A DNA stretch of 14,850 nt, taken from CAZHRJ01 sp964534765. GTDB lineage: Bacteria > Lindowbacteria > 2-12-FULL-62-27. Below, one piece after another: positions 7,441-14,355 of the stretch (position 1 is the stretch's first letter; every line of letters starts with the position of its first letter). The notes under the pieces were generated by a model. That model saw only the letters and a program-made list of their open reading frames with translations, made no database searches and was not told the origin of the DNA. The position numbers and the translations under genes were made by a program. The stretch covers positions 1 to 14,850 of the forward strand of contig CAZHRJ010000077.1 of assembly GCA_964534765.1 (NCBI GenBank), in the 5' to 3' direction.

Positions 7441-9786
7441 AAGAGAAGTTCCGCCAAAAAAAATCCCGCCGCGGATTTTAAGGTCGTCAACCAGAACGTC
7501 GAAAAAGTCGACGGGATATGCCTGGCAACCGGCGTCGCGCACTATGTCGATGACGTCAAATTCGATGGCCTCCTCCACATCAAGTTTCTCTACAGCCCGA
7601 ACGCTCACGCGCGCATCGTTAAAATCGATACCACTCGCGCCGAACAGCTGCGCGGCGTCAAATGCGTCCTCCATTTCGGCAATGTCCCACGCGTCCTTCA
7701 CACCACCGCCGGCCAGGGATACCCGGAACCCTCGCCTTATGACGCGGTCATGTTCGACAATAAGGTTCGATTCGTCGGAGACCGCGTCGCGGCCGTCGCC
7801 GCTGAATCGGCCGATGCCGCCGAGGAGGCATGCCGGCTGATCCAGGTCGAGTACGAGCCTCTGCCGCCTGTTTTTAATCCGGAGGACGCCATTAAAGCCG
7901 GCGCGCCGGTCATCCATGATGAGTCCGATATCCGCGGCGCTCATGACCCCAAACGAAATCTCGCCGCTCATATCGATATCGAAATCGGCAGCGTCGAAAA
8001 GGGACTGCGCCTCGCTGATTTCCGCTTCGAAGACAGATACGAACTCGGTTATGCCCAGCATTGTCCCATCGAACCCCATGTCTGCATCACTTATCTGGAC
8101 GACCGCGACCGCTTGGTTATTCGCACCAGTACTCAGGTCCCCTTTCATTGCCGCCGCATCTGCGCTCAGGTCCTCCAGATTCCCGAACGCCAGATCCGCG
8201 TCATCAAACCGCGCATCGGCGGGGGATTCGGCGCCAAACAGGAAGTCTTCCTTGAATATGTCGCCGGAATCGTCACACTCCGCACTCGCCGGCCGGCGAA
8301 AATCGAGCAGACCCGGGCGGAGGAATTCTACGCGTCCCGCACGCGCCATCCGCATATCGTCAAACTACGGGCCGGAGTTAAAAAGAACGGCATCATCGAT
8401 ACGCTCGACATGTATGCCCTCTCCAACACCGGCGCCTACGGCACCCACTCCCTCACGGTCGTCTGCAACTGCGGGTCCAAGGCCCTGCCGCTCTATAACA
8501 AGGCCAAAAATGTCAAGTTCATCGGCGAAGCCTGTTATACCAATTTGCCGGTGGGCGGCGCCTATCGTGGATACGGCGGAACTCAGGGATTCTTCGCGCT
8601 CGAGTCCATGGTCGAAGACATGGCTGATGCGGTCGGAATGGACGCGCTTGAGTTTCGCAAAAAAAATCATATTCGCGAAGGCGAGGGATCGCCCGTTTTC
8701 GCAGCGCTTGGCGAGGGCAAGGAGGGATTCGAGCAGTCGATGGAGTCCTGCAAACTTGACGAGTGCATCGCCATCGGCGCGCGGGAAATAAGCTGGGCTA
8801 AGGAACGCAAGTCCCACGGGTCGGGTCCGATCAAAACAGGTGTCGGATGCGCCATCCTCATGCAGGGATCCGGCATTCCCGGCATCGATATGGGCGCGGC
8901 GACAGTCAAACTCAACGAGGATGGCTCTTTTAACCTTCTCGTCGGCGCCACCGATCTGGGAACCGGCAGCGATACGGTTTTGTCACAGATCGCGGCCGAA
9001 GCTCTCGCCGTTTCGGTCGATCGGATTATCATCTATTCCTCCGACACCGATTTTACACCCTTTGACGTCGGCGCCTACGCGTCCTCCACCACCTATATCT
9101 CCGGCGGCGCTGTGAAAAAGGCGGCGGAAACCGTCCGGAGACAAATTCTCTCCGTCGCCGCGGAGATCCTGTCGGAAAAAATCGAAAATCTCTTTTGCGA
9201 CGCCGGGCATGTGGTCTCGCGAAAAACTAAAAAGAAATTGTCGTATCGCGCCATTTCCCTCAGGTCGCTTTATTCCCGCAACCAGTTCCAGATCCAGGCC
9301 ACGGAATCTCACGTCTCCTATGTCTCTCCGCCCCCTTTCGCCGCGCACTTCTGCAAAGTCGCGGTCGACACGGAGACCGGGCTGGTCAAGCTCCTCACGT
9401 ACGTCATGGTGGTCGATTGCGGCGTCGCCATCCATCCCCGGCTGGCCGAGGGCCAGGCCGAGGGCGCGGCGATGAACGGGATATCTTATGCGCTCACTGA
9501 GGAATTCATATTCAACGCCAGGGGCGCCATGGTCAACGCCAGCTTCCTCGATTACAAACTCTTCTCCACTCGCGACCTGCCCGATATGAAAACCATCCTC
9601 GTCCCTTCTTACGAGCCGACCGGGCCGTTCGGGGCCAAGAGCATCGCTGAGATCAATATCAACGGGCCCGCGCCGGCGATCGGCAACGCCATTAAAAACG
9701 CCTGCGGGATTCGTTTGAAAGCCATCCCCTTCACTCCGGAGAAGGTCCTCAGGGTGCTTCGGTCGGCTAAATCTCGAGCCGCATAA
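7426..9786 (+). CDS. Molybdenum-binding large subunit of a xanthine dehydrogenase/aldehyde oxidase-family hydroxylase, 5'-truncated
   Basis: This is the molybdopterin-cofactor subunit of a xanthine dehydrogenase-type enzyme, which hydroxylates N-heterocycles or aldehydes with water as oxygen donor. The 786 visible residues open with a lysine/serine-rich stretch and then the typical KVDGICLATGVAHYVDD start of the family's first domain. Later signatures are GGGFGAK (about residues 265-271), GGAYRGYGG (about 377-385), GATDLGTGSDTV, and GAKSIAEI, whose Glu (about 742) matches the family's catalytic glutamate. The length fits the usual 750-790, so only a short N-terminal piece is missing, unless an iron-sulfur domain was fused upstream. 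Reading through the axis produces a false 1,096-residue protein starting at 6496, whose first 310 residues are antisense. No FAD or [2Fe-2S] subunit gene follows; they may have lain upstream of the axis. The substrate cannot be told from the sequence. Confidence 0.9.
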   Translation, partial: APGSRKRSSAKKNPAADFKVVNQNVEKVDGICLATGVAHYVDDVKFDGLLHIKFLYSPNAHARIVKIDTTRAEQLRGVKCVLHFGNVPRVLHTTAGQGYPEPSPYDAVMFDNKVRFVGDRVAAVAAESADAAEEACRLIQVEYEPLPPVFNPEDAIKAGAPVIHDESDIRGAHDPKRNLAAHIDIEIGSVEKGLRLADFRFEDRYELGYAQHCPIEPHVCITYLDDRDRLVIRTSTQVPFHCRRICAQVLQIPERQIRVIKPRIGGGFGAKQEVFLEYVAGIVTLRTRRPAKIEQTRAEEFYASRTRHPHIVKLRAGVKKNGIIDTLDMYALSNTGAYGTHSLTVVCNCGSKALPLYNKAKNVKFIGEACYTNLPVGGAYRGYGGTQGFFALESMVEDMADAVGMDALEFRKKNHIREGEGSPVFAALGEGKEGFEQSMESCKLDECIAIGAREISWAKERKSHGSGPIKTGVGCAILMQGSGIPGIDMGAATVKLNEDGSFNLLVGATDLGTGSDTVLSQIAAEALAVSVDRIIIYSSDTDFTPFDVGAYASSTTYISGGAVKKAAETVRRQILSVAAEILSEKIENLFCDAGHVVSRKTKKKLSYRAISLRSLYSRNQFQIQATESHVSYVSPPPFAAHFCKVAVDTETGLVKLLTYVMVVDCGVAIHPRLAEGQAEGAAMNGISYALTEEFIFNARGAMVNASFLDYKLFSTRDLPDMKTILVPSYEPTGPFGAKSIAEININGPAPAIGNAIKNACGIRLKAIPFTPEKVLRVLRSAKSRAA

Positions 9787-9823
9787 AAATCATTGTTCGG
9801 GATTGTGTGAGCCGGCGGGTCGG

Positions 9824-10117
9824 ATGAGGGTTCTGTACGGGTTTTTAGTTCTGACGTTCATTGTTCATGGTGCCGCTTTTTTGATACTCGCCAGAAAAAA
9901 ACAGAAACCCTATTACCTCGCGCTCACCGGTACATTCACCTTTCTGACGGCGCTCTACCTCCTCAAGTATCTTTCGATGACGCCGACTTTTCCCGGAACG
10001 GGCATCTCGGTCTACCTGGTCCTCCGGGCGATGTCCATCGCGTGTACGGCGACCTATTTGCTATGGATATCCAGGGTTAAGGGCACCTGGCTGAGCAGGC
10101 TGATCGGCAGAGGCTGA
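9824..10117 (+). CDS. Small three-helix membrane protein of unknown function
   Basis: This gene encodes about 97 residues, mostly hydrophobic, with three predicted membrane helices: near the N-terminus (VLYGFLVLTFIVHGAAFLIL), in the middle (YYLALTGTFTFLTALYLLKY) and near the C-terminus (ISVYLVLRAMSIACTATYLL). Basic residues follow helices 1 and 3. I chose the ATG at 9824 because the protein then begins just before the first helix. A TTG at 9803 would add seven residues (MCEPAGR) and cannot be excluded; neither start has a clear ribosome-binding site. It begins 37 bases after the hydroxylase stop and ends six bases before the FtsB-like gene, so it probably belongs to the same transcription unit. 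I do not recognise the family. Confidence 0.7.
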   Translation: MRVLYGFLVLTFIVHGAAFLILARKKQKPYYLALTGTFTFLTALYLLKYLSMTPTFPGTGISVYLVLRAMSIACTATYLLWISRVKGTWLSRLIGRG

Positions 10118-10123
10118 TGTCCC

Positions 10124-10435
10124 GTGGACGCCAAACATGTCCGGATTGTCTTGAATACCCTTCTCATCCTGTCGTTCATGATCGTCGCCAAGGAATATGT
10201 CGTCTACAGGAAAAAAAGCCGGTCTTACGAATCCCATGTCTCACAGCTCGAACTCGAAATCGCCGGGCTTCGGAAAGAATCTGACATGCTCAAAAACCGC
10301 GTCCTTAAACTCGAGTCCGATCCCGCTACCATCGAACAAATGGCCCGCGACCGCCTCGGGATGCTTCGGCCCGGCGAGGAGGTCGTCGCGCCGGACACGA
10401 GGCCCCCGGCATCCTCTCGCGGGACGTCCCGATGA
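10124..10435 (+). CDS. FtsB/DivIC-family septum formation initiator-like protein
   Basis: The 103-residue product has one N-terminal membrane helix (about residues 8-27), then a basic YRKKSR segment, a coiled coil (about 30-66, with leucines at heptad spacing) and the C-terminal signature ARDRLGMLRPGEEVV. This is the layout of FtsB/DivIC (PF04977), bitopic proteins that bind FtsL and FtsQ in the divisome. The start is a GTG at 10124, preceded by AGAGG at 10109-10113 at suitable spacing. An ATG at 10117 is in another frame. The stop overlaps the start of the phosphodiesterase-like gene (ATGA at 10432-10435), so the two are probably translationally coupled. The proline/serine-rich tail after residue 88 is short and probably disordered. 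The family call is firm; a role in division is inferred from the family. Confidence 0.82.
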   Translation: MDAKHVRIVLNTLLILSFMIVAKEYVVYRKKSRSYESHVSQLELEIAGLRKESDMLKNRVLKLESDPATIEQMARDRLGMLRPGEEVVAPDTRPPASSRGTSR

Positions 10436-11667
10436 ACTTCTTTCGGCATATCGGCACCGGACAGGTGCCGCCGGATTATTTTCGCAGCATCGCGTCTGTT
10501 CTCCCCACCGCGCTTGCGGCAATCGGCATTCGAATGCCGGTCGCGTATCACCTCCTGCATGTCCCCTGGATTCGCGGGAAAAAATACACCCAGCTCCTCT
10601 TCTATTTCCTCGATTCCCTCGGACTTGCCGCCTGCAAAAAAAGCGGCGGACTCTTCGCGCGGCTCCTCAAATCTTACGGCCTCCCGCTCACTTCGGTCTT
10701 TCCATCAATTACGAGTACCGCCCTCTGCTCCATCTATACCGGCGTGCCGCCGGCCCGGCACGGCATTCTGGGCCATAAGATTTATTTCGAGGAAATTCGC
10801 AGCCTCGTCGACGTGTTGAAAATGGTCATACCCGATGTTGGCCGGCCGATCACCGGCGTCGGGTTGCCGGTCAGACACTGGCTCTGCTCGCCCTCCCTCC
10901 TCTCGGCGCAATTCCTCGGCCGCAGACAGGCGGTGCATCTGTCGCCCCATCCCATCCTTCATTCCGGTATTTCCGACATGATCTACCCGGCCGAAATCCG
11001 GCGGGAGGGATATGAGGAATACATCGAGGGGTTGGGCAAGGTCGATTATTTGCTTCGCGCCGGCGCGGACGTCATCAATTTTTATCAGCATGGCGTTGAC
11101 GAAAGCACGCACAAGTTCGGCGGAGAATCTTCTCAGGCCATGTTTTCCATTCGAAACATTGAACAGGGCGTCGCATGGCTCGCGGATCACCTCCCGGTGT
11201 CGGTCCGCCGGCGGACGCTGTTTGTTCTGGTGTCCGACCATGGTCAAAATACCTTCGTCCCACGCAGAATCCTTCACTTCCCGTTTCAGGAAATCCAGCG
11301 GCTTAAAAAATCTTCCGGACTCCGCGCTATCGGAACTTCCGGCCGGCTGGCCCATGTCTACAGCGAGTCCTTCCCGAATCCGCCGCTCGAAAAATGGCTG
11401 GCCGACCGGTGCCGCGGCAAGGCGACGGTCGTACCGCGCCATACCTCCTGGCGTCTCGCGGGCGGGGCCGGGCCTCTTCCGCCTCACGGCGGTCGATTGG
11501 GCGATTACACCCTGCTTCTTAACCCGGGTGTCAAACTTCGGGTCGAGTTCTCCCCTCCGGAGGAGGATAACCATTTGAGATTCTCCGCCGCTAACCACGG
11601 ATCACTCAGCCTCGACGAACTGATGGTCCCAGCACTCTTCGTCCCCATGGATGAGGTGGCGAAGTAA
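10432..11667 (+). CDS. Alkaline phosphatase superfamily / type I phosphodiesterase-nucleotide pyrophosphatase-like enzyme
   Basis: The 411 residues carry the residues expected of this two-metal hydrolase superfamily (PF01663-like). They are a metal-binding Asp in FLDSLGL (D61), a nucleophile Thr in SVFPSITSTALCSIYTG (T94), D223 and H227 in HGVDESTHKFG, D269-H270 in VSDHGQ, and H389 in the C-terminal NHGSLSLDELMVP, a motif typical of family members. Such enzymes cleave phosphate mono- or diesters. There is no clear signal peptide; the N-terminal 50 residues are only moderately hydrophobic, so it is probably cytoplasmic. The insert between residues 120 and 200 is the less conserved cap region. 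The ATG start overlaps the stop of the FtsB-like gene. The substrate is unknown, and a phosphoglycerate mutase or PglZ-like relative cannot be excluded. Confidence 0.82.
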   Translation: MNFFRHIGTGQVPPDYFRSIASVLPTALAAIGIRMPVAYHLLHVPWIRGKKYTQLLFYFLDSLGLAACKKSGGLFARLLKSYGLPLTSVFPSITSTALCSIYTGVPPARHGILGHKIYFEEIRSLVDVLKMVIPDVGRPITGVGLPVRHWLCSPSLLSAQFLGRRQAVHLSPHPILHSGISDMIYPAEIRREGYEEYIEGLGKVDYLLRAGADVINFYQHGVDESTHKFGGESSQAMFSIRNIEQGVAWLADHLPVSVRRRTLFVLVSDHGQNTFVPRRILHFPFQEIQRLKKSSGLRAIGTSGRLAHVYSESFPNPPLEKWLADRCRGKATVVPRHTSWRLAGGAGPLPPHGGRLGDYTLLLNPGVKLRVEFSPPEEDNHLRFSAANHGSLSLDELMVPALFVPMDEVAK

Positions 11668-11745
11668 ATTTTTATTTTCTTCTGATCCACTCCCCCGAAT
11701 TCAAAACATCCTTCCGGGCTGAATTTCCGAAGGGTCGACCCTTTT
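11668..11745 (+). terminator. Intergenic gap with a short palindrome and T-run (weak candidate terminator)
   Basis: The 78 bases between the phosphodiesterase-like gene and the 578-residue gene contain a 14-base perfect palindrome at 11730-11743 (AAGGGTC followed by its complement) running into six Ts. As a hairpin it would be very short (five pairs and a four-base loop), and the T-run overlaps the next gene's start, so termination here is uncertain. The AAGGG at 11730-11734 could instead act as a ribosome-binding site for the start at 11746 or 11749. Codon style changes across this gap. Confidence 0.25.
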
Positions 11746-13482
11746 TTGATGTGCGGCCTTGATCCGAACGTGGAAGACTATTGCACGTTGGGCGATGTGG
11801 TCTCCGGTGTGGTGCAGTCGACAAAAATGGTCTACGTTGACCAAGCCTACGGAACAATGGCCATCGACGCCGGTATGGTCGACGAGCCCGAGAATTTGAC
11901 GTGGACTCTGGAACTGACCCGATGGGTGTGGGCGCCATTGAGCGGTGTATATGTTGCCGACCCGCGCGGGACATGTAAGGTTCGGTATGGGATATTGAGT
12001 TTGGATGGAGAGCGGAACATGAAGCCGCTGATGTTCGTGGACTTGAGAGGGTCGAGACTGGTTCCATTGAACGGAATCGGGAGGTATGAATCCAATGTGC
12101 CGGATGGAAACCAGTCGGAGGAATTGGAAGTGCGACTGCGGTATACGGCGATGGAGATGAGGTCGGCGCCGCCGCCGATAATGGTGGCATCCATGGGCGG
12201 GATAGGATCCAGCGTTCCGGGGCCGCTGGAGGATTATTACCGGTGGCGTCAAAGCGCTGCGGGAGACTACTTCGATCAGAGTTTGGTCGAGAAAGAAGTT
12301 CAGGAGATTTCGCCGGGAGACGTGTCGGCGTTTGACATACAGTTGATCTCATTTCCCAGTGTGGGAGACCGTCAGTTGAATGCGGTGTGGTACGCGCATA
12401 GTGATGGCCCGTATCAGAGCCCGGGCAACCCGACGGGGCGGGTGGCGCGCGGGACACTGGACATCAAGGTGGTGGACATGTTGCTGGAGGTGCCGCCGAA
12501 TCCGGCGGTGGTGAGGCCGAGCGGTCTATCGGGCCAGCCGGATCAGACGGTGACGATCAAGGTAAAGAGCGTGAATCCAGTGGGGCACAACTTTCGTGCG
12601 GCGTTTTTGGTGGAGCGTGAAGCGGGCAGTGGCGGACACGATGCCGGGCATCACGAGAAGTTGGACGGAAGCGGCCCGGCGGGGCTGGCGGCCGGGGAAT
12701 GGGCGACGTGGCCGAGACTGCCGGTGGGGACGATTCAGGGCGGAGCGATCCATCATTCATCGGTTGGAGAAGTGACGGTGACGTACACGCCGGGCCCGTT
12801 TGGCGGCAAGGAGCGGGTGCGCGTGTACGTGATGAGCGTCGGGCACCGGTTTGAGGCGCGCGGGTGGGACAATCAATTGATAGACGACGGGGAGGACATC
12901 CTGAACGCGGAATCACCCGGAATCGACGGCGACATCCAACAGCGCATCCTCGGTAAATTGTCCCGCCACAAATTCTTCTTCGGCGCGTGCATACTTGGCT
13001 CCGTCGAGATCGAGGTTAAGGTGCCAAATCTCAAAAACTTAGAAGATGCTCCGGGTGCGAACATCAATTATGAGCTGGTGGGTGCTCAGGACCAAACCCG
13101 ATGCAATGGCTCAGTTGTAACCTCTGCACATAAACACAATCATTGGGGGACGCAGACCATGATAACGGCTATAGAAAATATTTCTGACTCGTGGAATACA
13201 GAAGGTCCGATACCAACCCCCGGACTGAGAATAAACGACATCGGCGTTGGAGATGCCAGTGAGGGATATGGGGGATTATTCGATTATAAAAATAACTGGA
13301 AGAAGCCCCATGCAGAACATCGAGTGGGAAAAAATGCCGATGTGGGATTTTGCGGGATCGAATCGTCCCCGGATGATGCTGTCCAGTTGAAAGCATTCAT
13401 CCGCAGGGTGACCGGCCGGACACCGCTCGTCCATACTACTTCTTCGGGCGGCGTTGATCATTTCCATATTTACACCAATTAG
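11746..13482 (+). CDS. Large protein with Ig-like middle and LAS-type metallopeptidase-like C-terminus
   Basis: I do not recognise the full protein (578 residues). The first 240 residues are unassigned. Residues about 245-375 are rich in beta-strand patterns of the Ig-like kind (VPPNPAVVRPSG, TVTIKVKSVNPVGHNF, VTVTYTPGPFGGKERVRVYV). Residues 426-578 form a separate-looking C-terminal part with H525xxGxxxD532 and H572-F-H574, the spacing seen in LAS-type zinc peptidases (VanX/M15, MepA), which act on peptidoglycan. The body is GC-rich with G-ending codons; from about 13020 the bases become AT-richer. Residues 418-425 (GSVEIEVK) mark the join and recur at the window end. The start is a TTG at 11746 or an ATG at 11749. 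The frame is open back to 11686 with protein-like residues (LNFRRVDPFL) but no better start, and there is no signal peptide, so the N-terminus may be truncated. Confidence 0.75.
   Translation: MMCGLDPNVEDYCTLGDVVSGVVQSTKMVYVDQAYGTMAIDAGMVDEPENLTWTLELTRWVWAPLSGVYVADPRGTCKVRYGILSLDGERNMKPLMFVDLRGSRLVPLNGIGRYESNVPDGNQSEELEVRLRYTAMEMRSAPPPIMVASMGGIGSSVPGPLEDYYRWRQSAAGDYFDQSLVEKEVQEISPGDVSAFDIQLISFPSVGDRQLNAVWYAHSDGPYQSPGNPTGRVARGTLDIKVVDMLLEVPPNPAVVRPSGLSGQPDQTVTIKVKSVNPVGHNFRAAFLVEREAGSGGHDAGHHEKLDGSGPAGLAAGEWATWPRLPVGTIQGGAIHHSSVGEVTVTYTPGPFGGKERVRVYVMSVGHRFEARGWDNQLIDDGEDILNAESPGIDGDIQQRILGKLSRHKFFFGACILGSVEIEVKVPNLKNLEDAPGANINYELVGAQDQTRCNGSVVTSAHKHNHWGTQTMITAIENISDSWNTEGPIPTPGLRINDIGVGDASEGYGGLFDYKNNWKKPHAEHRVGKNADVGFCGIESSPDDAVQLKAFIRRVTGRTPLVHTTSSGGVDHFHIYTN
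12997..13019 (+). repeat. 23-base direct repeat, internal copy (body/C-terminal junction)
   Basis: These 23 bases are identical to the last 23 bases of the window (14828-14850) and, reversed, to 1-23. They encode GSVEIEV, with the next codon completing K425, exactly where the base composition of the 578-residue gene turns AT-rich. The bases before the match also resemble each other (CTTGG here, ATTGGG at the end), and both copies read LGSVEIEV in one frame. Confidence 0.9.
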
Positions 13483-13485
13483 GCC

Positions 13486-13818
13486 ATGAGAAAATTTCTG
13501 TTTTGTTTGTCACTTTGCTTCCCATTGATGTTCACTCTGGTGATTTATTCTTATGCAGTCTGTAATGTCGTATACCCATCGGCCGCGCGGGCGCAGTTGT
13601 CTGTAACGGTCTCGATAGAACAAAATTTAGATGAACTGAAATATAAATACTCTCTGGCTAGTGACCCAGTTAGTGAAAGGGCAGTCGAAGAATTTGGAAT
13701 GACCGCGGCATTTGGTTCAACCTCTTCTCCTAGTGGTTGGAAATTCATTGGATTGGGGCCGGGTGTTTTTTGGCTGGCTAAAAAAATAAACACCCAACTT
13801 GCTCCGGGTCGGACATGA
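13486..13818 (+). CDS. Exported protein, N-terminal piece of a gene interrupted by TGA
   Basis: The 110 residues start with a signal peptide (MRKF, then a hydrophobic run to about residue 27, with likely cleavage after SAARA near 36). The mature part follows: a strand-rich region, then SPSGWKFIGLGPGVFWLA and LAPGRT just before the stop. The gene starts three bases after the 578-residue gene ends, so it is almost certainly in the same operon. The TGA stop at 13816-13818 is in frame with the following 165-residue piece, and the codons right after it (NGFEFTAKSIPGL) look like protein. Together they form one continuous 289-codon gene. I therefore read this as the 5' part of a single interrupted gene. 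It is AT-richer than block 1. From its position it could be a periplasmic partner or inhibitor of the preceding protein, but this is inference only. Confidence 0.75.
   Translation: MRKFLFCLSLCFPLMFTLVIYSYAVCNVVYPSAARAQLSVTVSIEQNLDELKYKYSLASDPVSERAVEEFGMTAAFGSTSSPSGWKFIGLGPGVFWLAKKINTQLAPGRT
13816..13818 (+). other. In-frame TGA interrupting the exported-protein gene
   Basis: The TGA is the only stop between 13486 and 14353 in this frame. Upstream reads LAPGRT and downstream NGFEFTAKSIPGLMDYRA, with 13 sense codons between the TGA and the next ATG. The same codon ends several other genes here (10115, 10433, 14353), so a reassigned code is unlikely. A nonsense substitution (for example from TTA) or a base-call error is the simplest reading. 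Programmed readthrough is possible but not shown. Confidence 0.7.
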
Positions 13819-13857
13819 AACGGGTTTGAATTTACGGCAAAGAGTATCCCCGGCCTG

Positions 13858-14355
13858 ATGGACTACAGGGCCATAACACATATTAACTTGGCTGAAATTC
13901 CAGATGCCGACGAGCTTCCTGAAGACTGCGCAGACGACGATACATTTATCAAAAGCACAAAGGTCGAGTTCAATTCTATTCGTGGGAAAACACTGGGACC
14001 GATTGTACCGCCTGTAAATCAAGCCGTCATCTGCGACACGTTCATCCTCAACCTGATCGGCCAAGTGCGCGAAGCGGCTGCGTTGGGGTGGATCAAGCAC
14101 GACATGCGGGAGCGGGGCGCGCAGGAGCCGGCGGCGTTAGACACGAGCCTGCCGCCGCTCTTGGGCGAGGCGAAGACGATAGCGGAGAAGCTGAACCTGG
14201 TGCGGATTCACTGCCAGAAGGGCCGGTTTTCCGCCGCGCGCGAGATTCTGCGCGGGCTTCCCAAGGACATCGCGGCCCTGCGCGGCAAGCACATCAATGA
14301 AGAGGCGTATCTGCTGCTGAAATTCAACGTGGAATTTCTGCTGGAAAAGCTATGA
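13858..14355 (+). CDS. C-terminal piece of the interrupted exported protein
   Basis: Counted from the ATG at 13858 this is 165 residues, but the ATG has no good ribosome-binding site, and the same frame runs back through coding-like codons to the TGA at 13816. The piece has an acidic stretch (residues 13-28, DADELPEDCADDD), then KTLGPIVPP. A mostly helical C-terminal part follows (about 60-165: QVREAAALGWI, AKTIAEKLNLVRIHCQKGRFSAAREIL, EEAYLLLKFNVEFLLEKL). This resembles the helical FIVAR-like modules found at the C-termini of many secreted proteins, which are thought to mediate binding or packing. That resemblance is from memory and not tested. Codon use turns strongly GC-rich after about 14050. 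The stop overlaps the ATG of the aspartic protease (ATGA at 14352-14355). Confidence 0.65.
   Translation: MDYRAITHINLAEIPDADELPEDCADDDTFIKSTKVEFNSIRGKTLGPIVPPVNQAVICDTFILNLIGQVREAAALGWIKHDMRERGAQEPAALDTSLPPLLGEAKTIAEKLNLVRIHCQKGRFSAAREILRGLPKDIAALRGKHINEEAYLLLKFNVEFLLEKL

Noticed and set aside
7300..7550. A covalently closed hairpin telomere, which would read as a palindrome centred on the end
   Set aside because: The axis cuts through the coding frame of a conserved enzyme instead of lying in non-coding terminal sequence, and no telomere-resolvase gene is seen.
13816..13818. Alternative genetic code or selenocysteine at the in-frame TGA
   Set aside because: TGA clearly ends the membrane protein, FtsB-like and interrupted-protein genes here. 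The position is not in a redox motif, and no other in-frame TGA interrupts a gene.
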